Assembly (NCBI GenBank): GCA_905182645.1
Contig: CAJJCJ010000005.1
Location: 186,001 to 250,000, forward strand
Reading direction: 5' to 3'
DNA from: an uncultured Sulfitobacter sp.
GTDB taxonomy: Bacteria > Pseudomonadota > Alphaproteobacteria > Rhodobacterales > Rhodobacteraceae
DNA length: 64,000 nt
The notes beneath the pieces were generated by a model. It was not told the origin of the DNA. It did no database searches and saw only the letters and a list, made by a program, of their open reading frames with translations. The position numbers were made by a program, and so were the translations under genes. Positions 45,597 through 54,459 of the stretch are shown piece after piece; the first letter of the stretch is position 1, and every line of letters begins with the position of its first letter.

Positions 45597-46748
45597 ATGT
45601 TAACAAATCTTGACTTGATGGAACTCACTGAGTTTCGCCGTGAACTGCACCGCTATCCGGAATTGTCTGGGGAAGAGGTGGAAACAGCCAGCAAGATTGC
45701 CGCTGCGCTGAGACCAATGTCACCGACGCGCATTTTGACTGGATTAGGTGGTCATGGCGTGGCAGCGGTTTTTGATAGCGGCAAAGACGGTCCGACAGTC
45801 CTTTTTCGTGCTGAGCTTGACGCACTGCCTATTGAAGAACGTAACGACATTACATGGTCGTCGCAGATAAGCGGCAAGAGCCACGTTTGCGGTCATGACG
45901 GCCATATGACAATGCTGCTCGCTTTGGGGCGTATGATTTCTCGTCAACCAGTCGCGCAGGGTCGTGTGGTTCTCATGTTCCAGCCCGCGGAAGAGGACGG
46001 CAGTGGCGCAAAATCTGTGGTCGCCGATCGTGCTTATCAAGAAGTTCAAGCAGATTGGGCGTTCGCCATTCATATCGAACCCGGACGGCCGTTTGGATAT
46101 GTTTCTACCTGTGCAGGGCTCATTAACTGCGCTTCATTGGGGCTTAAGATAAAGCTCAGCGGTAAAACCGCCCATGCAGCCGACCCCGAAGATGGCATTT
46201 CTCCGGCGCTGGCTATCGCCGAATTAATACCTGCGCTGGATGCTTTGGGCCAAGGTGGGTCGCTTGACGATGATTTCCGACTGGTGACGATTACTCATGT
46301 AAAGGTTGGCGAACCATCATTTGGTGTTGCACCAGGGGACGGCGAAATTTTCGCGACCTTGCGGACGGCAGGTGACGAAGGCATGGATCGTCTTGAAGTC
46401 ATTGCCCGCACCCTCGCTGTCACGGCGGCAGAGAAATTTGGGCTAAGTGTGGATTTTGAGGTGTGCGATAATTTTGCAGCCTCAATCAATGATCCAGACG
46501 CCTACGGTGTGGCAACAAAAGCCATGGATGCAATCGACGTCGCTTATGGCGATGCGGGCGTTCCCATGCGTGCGTCAGAAGACTTTGGCGTATTTGGATG
46601 GGACGCCAAAGCTGCAATGCTATGCTTGGGGCCAGGCGAAGATTATGCAGCTCTGCACAATCCAGATTATGATTTCCCAGATGATTTAATCCCTATCGGC
46701 AGTGCCATCTTTGAACGTATCGCGCGGGATTTGTTAGGCACAGCCTAA
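45597..46748 (+). CDS. M20-family amidohydrolase
   Basis: 383 residues similar to IAA-amino-acid/hippurate hydrolases and N-acyl-amino-acid deacylases. Visible are RRELHRYPELSGEE at the start, the metal motif HVCGHDGHMTMLLALG, LMFQPAEEDGSGAKSVV (catalytic Glu pair) and the inserted dimerisation domain starting at KLSGKTAHAADPEDG. The usual late metal His is in DYAALHNPDYDFPDDLIP. Cytosolic hydrolysis of an N-acylated amino acid is expected. Stands alone before the IS1182 element. Confidence 0.92.
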   Translation: MLTNLDLMELTEFRRELHRYPELSGEEVETASKIAAALRPMSPTRILTGLGGHGVAAVFDSGKDGPTVLFRAELDALPIEERNDITWSSQISGKSHVCGHDGHMTMLLALGRMISRQPVAQGRVVLMFQPAEEDGSGAKSVVADRAYQEVQADWAFAIHIEPGRPFGYVSTCAGLINCASLGLKIKLSGKTAHAADPEDGISPALAIAELIPALDALGQGGSLDDDFRLVTITHVKVGEPSFGVAPGDGEIFATLRTAGDEGMDRLEVIARTLAVTAAEKFGLSVDFEVCDNFAASINDPDAYGVATKAMDAIDVAYGDAGVPMRASEDFGVFGWDAKAAMLCLGPGEDYAALHNPDYDFPDDLIPIGSAIFERIARDLLGTA

Positions 46749-46809
46749 CCCTGTTACTGACCGCGCTGGTGTATAGACCGACATTCGCTGCTGCGCAGAA
46801 GACTTGCCA

Positions 46810-48362
46810 CTCTGGGCTTATTTTGTTGAAAAACTCTTGTTGATTTGAAGAGCTATCACTGATTCAATTTACCTGTAAATGCAGGGGAGATTGACGATGT
46901 TAGGACCAAAGCAAGAGGCGCAAGGCGCGTTGTTTTATGAGTTCTCGATTGATAATCATGTTCCTCAAGATCACCTGTTGCGCTCGATTGATCGTTTCGT
47001 TGATTTGTCCAGTATTCGCCCGCACCTTGCAGAATTCTACAGCCATACTGGCCGCCCGTCGATTGATCCCGAGCTCCTGGTCCGGATGTTGGTGGTGGGG
47101 TACTGTTTGGGTATCAGATCTGAGCGTCGCCTGTGTGAAGAAGTTCATCTCAACCTTGCCTACCGCTGGTTCTGCCGCCTCGACCTTTCTGATCCTGTGC
47201 CTAATCATTCGACGTTTTCGAAGAACAGGCACGGCCGTTTCCGCGACAGTGATTTGTTGCGTCATCTGTTCGAGACGACTGTGGCGCGATGCATGGCGGA
47301 GGGGTTGGTGAGTGGCCAGCGCTTTGCGGCAGATGCCAGTTTGATCGAAGCTGACGCCAACAAGCAGAACTCAACACCGAAGGCCGATTGGGATCACAGT
47401 GCGATTGATCCATCACAAGCACCGCGGGCTGTGGCGGAATATCTCGGCGTTCTAGATGACGCTGCATTTGGTGCTGCCAGCGAGGTCGAACCAAAGTTCA
47501 CGTCGCATTCAGACCCCGCCAGCCAGTGGACTGCAGCCCGCAAAGGTCCTGCATTCTTTGCCTATTCGACCAACTATCTGATCGATACTGATCACGCCGT
47601 CATCGTCGATGTTGAAGCCACGCGGTCGATCCGGCAGGCCGAAGTTGGGTCCGTGCGCACGATGCTGGATCGCGTCAAAGATAAGTTTGATTTGGACCCC
47701 GAACGCATCATCGCGGATACCGCTTACGGGTCCGGTCCGATGCTGGGATGGTTAGTGGATCATGGCATCGCGCCACACATCCCTGTCATTGATAAAGCCA
47801 GTCGTACCGATGGCACCTGGAGTAGAGAAGACTTTGAGTGGGACCCTAAGGACGACCAGTACATCTGCCCAGAAGGTCAGTCTCTCAAGCAATCTCGCCG
47901 TAACTACTCCGATCCCAGTCGTGGCCCAACCACGGCTGGCAGGACAAAATATCGCGGGCTTAAACTGATCTGTCAGGCGTGCCCATCCAAAGCCTTATGC
48001 TCCCCGAACGCCGACACCCGCACCATTACCCGCGAAGAACACGAAGACGCCCGTCAGGTCGCCCGCGATATCGCCAAGACCAAACAATATGCTGTTTCGA
48101 TGAGACTCAGAAAGAAGGTCGAAATGCTCTTTGCCCACCTCAAACGCATTCTCGGGCTGGGGCGGCTCCGATTACGAGGTCCATGCGGCGCAAATGACGA
48201 ATTCCTCCTCGCTGCCACCGCCCAAAACCTCCGCAAACTAGCCAAGATCTTTCCTGCACCGCAGCAAACGGGTAAAGCCTGATAAGAAAGGCGCTCGCGC
48301 TCAGTTTGGAACCCCACTTTCTGCACCGGCAACACGGTGTTTTTCCACAAAATTGGCTCTTT
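46810..48362 (+). mobile_element. IS1182-type insertion sequence, apparently complete
   Basis: Imperfect terminal inverted repeats bracket the transposase gene. On the left, from about 46813, is GGGCTTATTTTGTTGAAAAA; on the right, read on the minus strand from about 48360, is GAGCCAATTTTGTGGAAAAA, sharing the ATTTTGTKGAAAAAC core. The transposase is full length. Exact ends and target duplication could not be fixed by eye. Confidence 0.75.
46897..48282 (+). CDS. IS1182-family transposase
   Basis: 461 residues. N-terminal DUF772 domain (DHLLRSIDRFVDLSSIRPHL, GYCLGIRSERRLCEEVHLNL) and a DDE domain with Asp in FAADASLIEADANK, Asp in IIADTAYGS and Glu in KKVEMLFAHLKRILGLGRLR. A cysteine cluster (CQACPSKALC) lies between the last two. 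ATG at 46897 starts MLGPKQEAQGALFYEFS, the usual start; an earlier ATG at 46879 has no support. No stop or frameshift, so the element may be active. Confidence 0.94.
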   Translation: MLGPKQEAQGALFYEFSIDNHVPQDHLLRSIDRFVDLSSIRPHLAEFYSHTGRPSIDPELLVRMLVVGYCLGIRSERRLCEEVHLNLAYRWFCRLDLSDPVPNHSTFSKNRHGRFRDSDLLRHLFETTVARCMAEGLVSGQRFAADASLIEADANKQNSTPKADWDHSAIDPSQAPRAVAEYLGVLDDAAFGAASEVEPKFTSHSDPASQWTAARKGPAFFAYSTNYLIDTDHAVIVDVEATRSIRQAEVGSVRTMLDRVKDKFDLDPERIIADTAYGSGPMLGWLVDHGIAPHIPVIDKASRTDGTWSREDFEWDPKDDQYICPEGQSLKQSRRNYSDPSRGPTTAGRTKYRGLKLICQACPSKALCSPNADTRTITREEHEDARQVARDIAKTKQYAVSMRLRKKVEMLFAHLKRILGLGRLRLRGPCGANDEFLLAATAQNLRKLAKIFPAPQQTGKA

Positions 48363-48424
48363 CCTGCCGTTCGCTGCGCTTCGTTTGAAGGTCCGCTCAG
48401 ATCCACTACTCGGCCGCTCCACCA

Positions 48425-49768
48425 TCACTCCTCCCAGACCTTCACCAACGCCTCCCGCATGACCTCCAGCGCATACCCTGAGCCATAGTTGGCAGCCACT
48501 GTGTTGGTGCTGTGCCCGAGGATGGCCAGGGAGATGGCCTCAGGACAGCCAGTGTTTCTCAGCTTGTCCTTCATGCGGTGGCGCAGGGAGTGCATTGTCA
48601 GCTTCTTGTCTGTGATTTGTGTCCTTAGCCGCTTCATGAGCATGGCGGAGGCGTTGTCGCTGCCACGGGGGTGGGCGTAGGCGGGAAAGATGGGGTCGGT
48701 ATCCGAGAGCCCAACCTGCTGCTGTCTGAGGCACTCTGTGGCCCTGTGTGATAGCGGGATGCTTCTGGTGGAGGTCTTGGTCTTGAGCCCACGGTGGTCA
48801 TTGGGGCGCAGGTACAGGATGGCCTTGTCGAGGTCCACATCTCTGGCCTCCAGCCCAGTGATCTCTGCCAAGCGGGCTCCAGTATCCGTCAGGAGAACGA
48901 GCAGAGCCGCGGCAACCTCACTGCTCTCGAAGGCAGGTGTCATAAGGTCGAGGTGCTCATCCGTGATGGGAAGTCGATCGGTGTTGCTGCTACCCGCCCC
49001 CTTGATCTTGATCCCTTGGAATACGTTACGCTGTTCCAGGTCGTTCTCAACGATCACATGGTTCATGGCCGCCTTGATTACTCCAACGGTGCGCAGAACT
49101 GAGTTCGGTGCCATACGGTTCAGCAGGTAGTCTCGGAACGTATTGGCATCAGCACGGGTGATGTCAGCAAGAGGTGTCCACTCCACCCTGTTCTTACCCA
49201 GTGCAATTACGAGGTCCTTGCGGATCCGCTCAATGCGGGTCTTAAGGGCTTTGTCCCCAACACTGTCGTCACACTTATAGGCGTAGTACTCGTTTAGCAC
49301 CCGCAGGAGCGTCATGGGCTCTGGAGACAGTCGGGCACTGCCGACCTGGCGTACCACTTCGGGCGGTGTGCTGCCCTCGAGCTCCTCAGCCAGCTCACGG
49401 AAGTCATCTGTGACATCCCACTCAGGCTCAACCACCCCGTCTGCAAACACCTCAGCGTGCCACTCGCCCAGGCGCTCACGAACAATGGACTTAGCGCGTA
49501 CACTGTTGGGTGTGCTGCGCTCTTGGTCGAACAACGCCTCAACCTCAGCATGGACCACAGGAAGCCTCCTGATTGCCTCATCGTAGCTATTCCCCAGCTG
49601 GCGATACACCGTCGCCTTGGGAATCACCTCCCGCAGTGCTTTGGGCACGTTGCGCTTATACCGATACGAGCCATTGGCCCGCCGGAAGACATATTTGGGA
49701 AGTTTTGGTATATCCGCATCCACTGTGCTCGAGACTATCACGACACAGCTTACCGGGTGTAAGCGCAT
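48425..49768 (-). CDS. Tyrosine recombinase / integrase
   Basis: 447 residues from the ATG at 49768; the frame stays open to a GTG at 49846, but that would translate the putative arm repeats. The N-terminal core-binding part has FRRANGSYRYKRNVP (DUF6538-like start). The catalytic domain shows Arg in DTGARLAEITGLEARDVDL, His-x-x-Arg in MHSLRHRMKDKLR, the second His in ILGHSTNTVAANYGSGY and the nucleophilic Tyr in that last motif. Such integrases insert islands and prophages at tRNA genes. A tRNA-Leu-like core and repeats lie just upstream (49811-50000). Confidence 0.93.
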   Translation of the reverse strand: MRLHPVSCVVIVSSTVDADIPKLPKYVFRRANGSYRYKRNVPKALREVIPKATVYRQLGNSYDEAIRRLPVVHAEVEALFDQERSTPNSVRAKSIVRERLGEWHAEVFADGVVEPEWDVTDDFRELAEELEGSTPPEVVRQVGSARLSPEPMTLLRVLNEYYAYKCDDSVGDKALKTRIERIRKDLVIALGKNRVEWTPLADITRADANTFRDYLLNRMAPNSVLRTVGVIKAAMNHVIVENDLEQRNVFQGIKIKGAGSSNTDRLPITDEHLDLMTPAFESSEVAAALLVLLTDTGARLAEITGLEARDVDLDKAILYLRPNDHRGLKTKTSTRSIPLSHRATECLRQQQVGLSDTDPIFPAYAHPRGSDNASAMLMKRLRTQITDKKLTMHSLRHRMKDKLRNTGCPEAISLAILGHSTNTVAANYGSGYALEVMREALVKVWEE

Positions 49769-49810
49769 CTGGACCGCTTCTGTGTGACGCTTTGGGTGCG
49801 ATATTCGACG

Positions 49811-49844
49811 AAGTGGTCCTAAAAGCGGTCCCGATAGTGGTCCC
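49811..49844 (+). repeat. Three direct repeats, possible recombinase arm sites (left)
   Basis: AAGTGGTCC, AAGCGGTCC and TAGTGGTCC occur in a row on the plus strand at 11-12 base spacing, just before the integrase start. Two more units in the same orientation are at 49974-50000. Repeats flanking a core are the layout of integrase arm-type sites. Confidence 0.6.
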
Positions 49845-49900
49845 ACATTCCGCCAGAAGCAGTTATTACCAACGATTTCTTGGGGATATATAAGGTATTT

Positions 49901-49918
49901 TGGTGCCCAGAAGAGGAC
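49901..49918 (-). other. Putative attachment-site core, 3' end of a tRNA-Leu gene
   Basis: TGGTGCCCAGAAGAGGAC is, on the minus strand, GTCCTCTTCTGGGCACCA: the T-arm/acceptor end of a tRNA with a GCCCAGA acceptor stem and an encoded CCA, as in alphaproteobacterial tRNA-Leu. The rest of a tRNA is not found on either side. Lies about 130 bases upstream of the integrase start codon. Confidence 0.6.
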
Positions 49919-49973
49919 GTCGAACTTTTCATATTTCTATTTAATTACAGATACTTATTTTGAGTTCAAATAT

Positions 49974-50000
49974 AAAAGCGGTCCAGAAAGCGGTCCCGAT
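49974..50000 (+). repeat. Two direct repeats, possible recombinase arm sites (right)
   Basis: AAAAGCGGTCC followed by GAAAGCGGTCCCGAT, same unit and orientation as the three copies at 49811-49844, on the other side of the tRNA-like core. Confidence 0.6.
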
Positions 50001-50527
50001 TTATGCATCAGATCAGAGTGACGATTTGTGGCTTGCTCCCAAAACTGGACGGGTTGGCAGGTCTGCTTCCGGCCCATAGCGGACCTTGGCGCGTCCTCAA
50101 CCATGCTGCAGTGCGGCCCGTCATTGCGGACATTCGCCGCGAATGCAAAACCTTGCATGGCCGAACTCACACTATGCGGACAAACCGGCCTTATGCATCC
50201 GCGGCTTTCGCTCACGCAGCATCCTTTCGCCTTCGTGGCAAAGCCAACGCTGCGGCGCGGCTCGCGCCATCAAAGCCGCCGCTCGACGGAAATAATCTTG
50301 ATGACCTGCAAGCCAAGCACACGATGTGGGCTGATCATATCTTTTCGCTGACGGCGGCTTGGATATGAACCTTCGCACCAGTCAAGAAAGGTGTTGACCA
50401 AATGGATCACCACCCATAGTTTAAATGAAACGACGTTTTGATCAACGAAACGCAACATTGAGAGTCAGCTAATTTGTCGCAGATGTAGGCGGCCACCAAC
50501 CAAACAACAATCTAGGGAGAATTTGAC

Positions 50528-51586
50528 ATGAAAAAAGTAGAGAGAAGACTGTGGCTTGCCGCCAGCGTCGTGGCCAGCAGCATGGTCATGGCCGCGCCTG
50601 CATTTGCTGAAGGCGAGGTGGTTTTTGCATCTTGGGGTGGATCATTTCAAGATGCTTTGCGCTCTGCGATGCTCGACCCTGCTGCCGAGGCGCTGAATGT
50701 AACGGTCAAAGAAGATACGACCAACGGTATTCAGGATGTGCGCGCACAAATCACAGCGGGTGCCGTTGCTTGGGATGTGACTGAGCAGGACTTACCTTCG
50801 TGTGAAACCCTCAGCCGAGAGGGCAAACTTGAGCCGATTGATTATTCTATTGTCGACACAACGGGTATCCCCGAAGAACTGATCCATGAGAACTACATTG
50901 GCTTCATCAACTTCACTAAAGTGATTGCCTACCGCACCGACGCATTTGACGGTGCCGGACCATCCAACTGGGCAGAGTTCTGGGATCTGGAAAACTTCCC
51001 CGGCAATCGCGGCATGCACGGCAAGGTGAACTACAACCTTGAGGCTGCCCTTATGGCCGATGGTGTACCTATGGCAGAAGTCTATGACATGCTGGCCACG
51101 GACGAAGGCATCGCGCGTGCCTGGGCCAAACTGGGAGAAATCGCACCCGAAGTCACCGTTTGGTATCGAGGTGGCTCACAATCCGCACAGCTACTGCGTG
51201 ACGGTGAAGTAGACGTGATTCACATGGGCCATAACCGTGTGGAAAGTGTCATCGCATCTGGCGTTGACGTCGCTTATGCATTCGATGGTGGCACGATGGA
51301 TGTCGATTGTTTGCTGGTTCCCAAAGGCGCGCCAAACGTCGAGAATGCGATGCGCCTGATCAACGAATTGCTGAGTGCCGAAGCACAGGCGAGGCTGGCG
51401 GTCACGATGCCTTTGGGTCCGGTGAATACGGGCGCGTTTGACACCGGCATTATCTCGGATGAGCAGGCTTTGTTGGTCAACACGCATCCGAGCAACTACG
51501 ACAAGCAGCTTCTTGTCGACCCGGCTTTTTACATCGGCCAATTGGGTGAGTTGACTGAAGAGTTCGACACACTGATCCAACAGTAA
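50528..51586 (+). CDS. Polyamine-type ABC transporter substrate-binding protein (PotD-like)
   Basis: 352 residues. Signal peptide MKKVERRLWLAASVVASSM, cleaved after APAFA. The mature protein starts EGEVVFASWGGSFQDALRSA, the spermidine/putrescine and related binding-protein pattern, followed by DVTEQDLPSCETLSREGKL, FTKVIAYRTDAF, NFPGNRGMHGKVN and VDCLLVPKGAPNVENAMRLI. Periplasmic receptor of the importer encoded by the next genes. With ureohydrolase genes nearby, a guanidino compound, polyamine or opine-like ligand is plausible. Intact. Confidence 0.9.
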   Translation: MKKVERRLWLAASVVASSMVMAAPAFAEGEVVFASWGGSFQDALRSAMLDPAAEALNVTVKEDTTNGIQDVRAQITAGAVAWDVTEQDLPSCETLSREGKLEPIDYSIVDTTGIPEELIHENYIGFINFTKVIAYRTDAFDGAGPSNWAEFWDLENFPGNRGMHGKVNYNLEAALMADGVPMAEVYDMLATDEGIARAWAKLGEIAPEVTVWYRGGSQSAQLLRDGEVDVIHMGHNRVESVIASGVDVAYAFDGGTMDVDCLLVPKGAPNVENAMRLINELLSAEAQARLAVTMPLGPVNTGAFDTGIISDEQALLVNTHPSNYDKQLLVDPAFYIGQLGELTEEFDTLIQQ

Positions 51587-51646
51587 TCTAATTGGGCGCA
51601 GTTCAGTTCGCGCTGCGCCCATATTATTCTTAAGTTAGGAACCTGC

Positions 51647-52735
51647 ATGTCCTCTGCTGCCCAATCCCTTCCCATAGACATATCCAACCTGTGTAAAGCT
51701 TACGGCGCGGTAAAAGCGCTCGATAATGTGTCGTTAAATATTGCCGCAGGCGAATTCCTGACACTGCTTGGACCATCTGGCTCGGGCAAAACCACGCTTC
51801 TGATGGCACTGGCCGGTTTTGTGCGTCCGGATGGCGGGTCAATCCAATTTGGCGATCAAGAAATGATTGCAACACCGCCGCACAAACGCGGCCTTGGCAT
51901 GGTTTTTCAAAGCTATGCGCTGTTTCCCTTCATGACGGTGGCTGAAAATGTGGCCTATCCACTGAAAGTCCGGGGGGTTTCCAAAAGCGATCAAAAGACA
52001 CGCGCCGAGCGTGTGCTGGATACGGTACAACTTGGCGGCTATGGGGATCGGCGAATTACTCAATTGTCCGGCGGCCAAAGACAGCGAGTAGCCCTTGCCC
52101 GCGCGATGGTGTTCGAGCCGCAGATCATCCTGATGGATGAACCCCTGTCCGCACTCGACAAAAAGCTGCGCGAACATATGCAGATAGAACTGAAGGCGCT
52201 GCATCAAAAGCTGGATGCGACGGTTGTCTATGTCACACATGACCAACGCGAAGCTCTGACGATGTCGGACCGGATTGCAGTGGTCAATCACGGTCGGATC
52301 GAGCAGGTCGAGACGCCGGAGCGGCTCTATCGTCAACCTCATAGTTTCTTTGTCGCGGATTTTATCGGTGAATCAGTTTCCTTACCGGTAACGGTGGCCA
52401 AGGGTACCGCACAGCTCAATGGGCGCGTGCTAAAATCCGATTTACCGATTGCTCAAGGCAGTGGTGGCCATCGCTTGGTGATCCGGCCTGAATTGCTAGA
52501 GGTCACCGCAGGTGCTGTGCCAAAAACTGCCAATGATCTGTCCGGCCATGTGCACGACATAATCTATCAAGGTGACAGCGTGCTGGTCATTGTTCAGCAC
52601 GACAGTGCAGGCGAGATTAATGTGCGCGTCCCGGCCAATCGCGCGGGCCAAACAGGCCTGCCGTCCAAAGGGGAGCGAATTGGCCTTGCCCTACATCCCG
52701 AAGACACAATCATTGTACCGGAACATGTGGCATGA
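51647..52735 (+). CDS. Polyamine-type ABC transporter ATP-binding protein (PotA-like)
   Basis: 362 residues. Walker A GPSGSGKTTLLMALAG, Q-loop VFQSYALFPFMTV, signature LSGGQRQRVALARAM, Walker B IILMDEPLSALDKKLRE and switch VTHDQREALTMSD. The C-terminal TOBE domain extends from about residue 270. ATG at 51647 has TAGGA upstream. The stop overlaps a possible permease ATG (ATGA at 52732). Intact, but its first permease partner is frameshifted. Confidence 0.94.
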   Translation: MSSAAQSLPIDISNLCKAYGAVKALDNVSLNIAAGEFLTLLGPSGSGKTTLLMALAGFVRPDGGSIQFGDQEMIATPPHKRGLGMVFQSYALFPFMTVAENVAYPLKVRGVSKSDQKTRAERVLDTVQLGGYGDRRITQLSGGQRQRVALARAMVFEPQIILMDEPLSALDKKLREHMQIELKALHQKLDATVVYVTHDQREALTMSDRIAVVNHGRIEQVETPERLYRQPHSFFVADFIGESVSLPVTVAKGTAQLNGRVLKSDLPIAQGSGGHRLVIRPELLEVTAGAVPKTANDLSGHVHDIIYQGDSVLVIVQHDSAGEINVRVPANRAGQTGLPSKGERIGLALHPEDTIIVPEHVA

Positions 52736-52750
52736 GTATCGCCGAAACCA

Positions 52751-53637
52751 ATGCGGGATGCTACAATACTTCAGAACGCAAGCACGCTCAAATCCGAAGA
52801 GCGCCGTGAACGCATGACCTTCTTTGGGCTTTCGTTGCCTGCAGTTCTTGCCATTTTGATTGTCGTGTTTGTGCCAGTTTTCTGGCTGTCTTCGCTGTCG
52901 TTTTACAATGCTGCTGGTGAGTTGAGCTTGGAAAACTACGAACGTATTTTCAACAGTGCGCTTTATCGGCGGACCTTTGTGGTCACCTTTCAGATCAGCA
53001 TCTCGGTGACGGTGATTTGTGTCTTTCTCGGGTATCCGCTGTGTTACTGGCTGACAAGAGTGTCGGACAGAACAGCCGCCATTCTGATGGTCTTCGTGCT
53101 GGTCCCGTTCTGGACTTCGATTCTGGTGCGTACATACGCTTGGCTGGTGCTATTGCAGCGCAATGGCATCATAAATTCGTCGTTGATGTCGATGGGCATT
53201 ATCGAGGAACCGCTGCAACTGGCGCACAACCTTACGGGTTCAATCATTGGCATGGTCCATATCATGCTGCCGTTCTCTGGTCCTGCCGCTTTACGCCACC
53301 ATGCGGAGCGTTGACACGGATCTGGTTCGGGCCGCGGTTGGCCTCGGCTCTAGCCCGCGCGGGGCGTTCTGGCGGGTCTTTTTCCCGATGTCGCTGCCGG
53401 GCTCTATTCGCCGGCATCGTGCTGGTCTTCATCCTGTCTCTTGGCTTTTTCGTTACGCCTGCTTTGCTGGGCGGCGGCCGGGTGCAGATGCTGGCACAGC
53501 GGATCGAAAGCACAATCACAGTCTATTCCAATTGGGGTGCTGCATCGGCCTTGGGCGTTGTCCTGTTGCTTCTGGCACTGATGATGATCTGGCTCATGAA
53601 CCGTGTCTTCGGTCTCGACAAACTCTTCATGCGCTAA
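52751..53637 (+). pseudogene. PotB-like ABC permease with two frameshifts
   Basis: Three consecutive frames read as one permease. The first runs MTFFGLSLPAVLAILIVVFV to GMVHIMLPF; removing one base near 53277 continues as LVLPLYATMRSVDTDLVRAA then VGLGSSPRGAFWRVFFPMSL (the EAA loop); removing another near 53402 continues as LFAGIVLVFILSLGFFVTPA to the stop at 53637. Six membrane segments result. An ATG at 52732 overlapping the ATPase stop is a possible original start, in another frame. As sequenced the importer lacks this half of its channel. Confidence 0.85.
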
Positions 53638-53647
53638 GGATCCGAAA

Positions 53648-54451
53648 ATGGAACAAGTTGGACAACGGAAAATTGACGGTTTGTGGCTGACTGTTGTCGG
53701 CATTGCGGTGCTGTTCTTTCTGATCCTGCCCACGCTGATCGTGATCCCCATGTCGTTTTCGGGGGCTTCCTTTCTGGAATTTCCGCCTACGTCGTTCTCG
53801 TTTCGTTGGTACGAAACCTATTTTACGTCTCCAGAATGGATGAGCGCCACGAAGACGTCATTGATAGCGGCGGTATTGACCACAGCGATCGCGACACCCT
53901 TGGGCTCACTTTGTGCCTATGGCCTGCATTGTTCTACCCCACGGATCAGGAACACTGTGCAGGTCCTCGTTATCATGCCCATTGTTGTGCCGGTTATCCT
54001 GATTGCCGTAGGCGTGTTCAGCCTTTATGCAAAGCTGGGGCTCAATTACACGCTTACCGGTATTGTGATCGCGCATACTGCGTTGGCGCTGCCCTTTGTG
54101 ATCGTGACCGTCATGTCTGGATTGCAGAATTATGACTTTGATCAGGAGTTGGCGGCGCGCAGTCTGGGGGCATCACGAGCTTATGCGCTGTGGACAATAA
54201 CGGTACCGCAGGTCAAATTCTCGATCCAGACTGGCGCCTTCTTGGCCTTCATCACATCGCTCGACGAGGTGGTGATTTCGATGCTGGTCTCGGGTGGGGA
54301 CAACGCCACGATTACCCGCCGCATGTTCAATTCACTGCGTGATCAACTTGATCCGACCATCGCCGCGATTTCGACCTGCCTGATTGTCATATCGGTCGCC
54401 ATGTTGGTCGGAGTTCAGCTGATTGGTCGCAATAAGAACTCTGACAAATGA
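53648..54451 (+). CDS. Polyamine-type ABC transporter permease (PotC-like)
   Basis: 267 residues with six membrane segments and the EAA-type loop ELAARSLGASRAYALWTITV. N-terminal LFFLILPTLIVIPMSFSGAS and SFRWYETYFTSPEW are typical for PotC-like subunits. Starts 11 bases after the broken PotB-like gene with AAGGA upstream. Ends 8 bases before the convergent iclR-like gene. Intact. Confidence 0.92.
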   Translation: MEQVGQRKIDGLWLTVVGIAVLFFLILPTLIVIPMSFSGASFLEFPPTSFSFRWYETYFTSPEWMSATKTSLIAAVLTTAIATPLGSLCAYGLHCSTPRIRNTVQVLVIMPIVVPVILIAVGVFSLYAKLGLNYTLTGIVIAHTALALPFVIVTVMSGLQNYDFDQELAARSLGASRAYALWTITVPQVKFSIQTGAFLAFITSLDEVVISMLVSGGDNATITRRMFNSLRDQLDPTIAAISTCLIVISVAMLVGVQLIGRNKNSDK

Positions 54452-54459
54452 TCCAGTCT

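Larger units (their letters stand above)
49769..50527. other. Gene-free stretch holding the putative att region
   Basis: About 760 bases. Left part: direct repeats and tRNA-like core described separately. From about 50010 to 50300 the sequence (GGCAGGTCTGCTTCCGGCCC, CAGTGCGGCCCGTCATTGCG) resembles the decayed spacer sequence often seen in roseobacter accessory regions; short frames on both strands overlap here, but none looks like a real protein. The last 150 bases should contain the promoter of the ABC operon; a ribosome site AGGGAGA precedes 50528. Confidence 0.6.

Noticed and set aside
49811-50000. CRISPR array
   Set aside because: The repeat units are only about 9-12 bases, partly adjacent without spacers, and no cas gene is present.
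50003-50368. Overlapping short frames on both strands after the att region
   Set aside because: Several frames open at once because the sequence is GC-rich; the text resembles the spacer sequence often over-annotated as hypothetical proteins in roseobacters.
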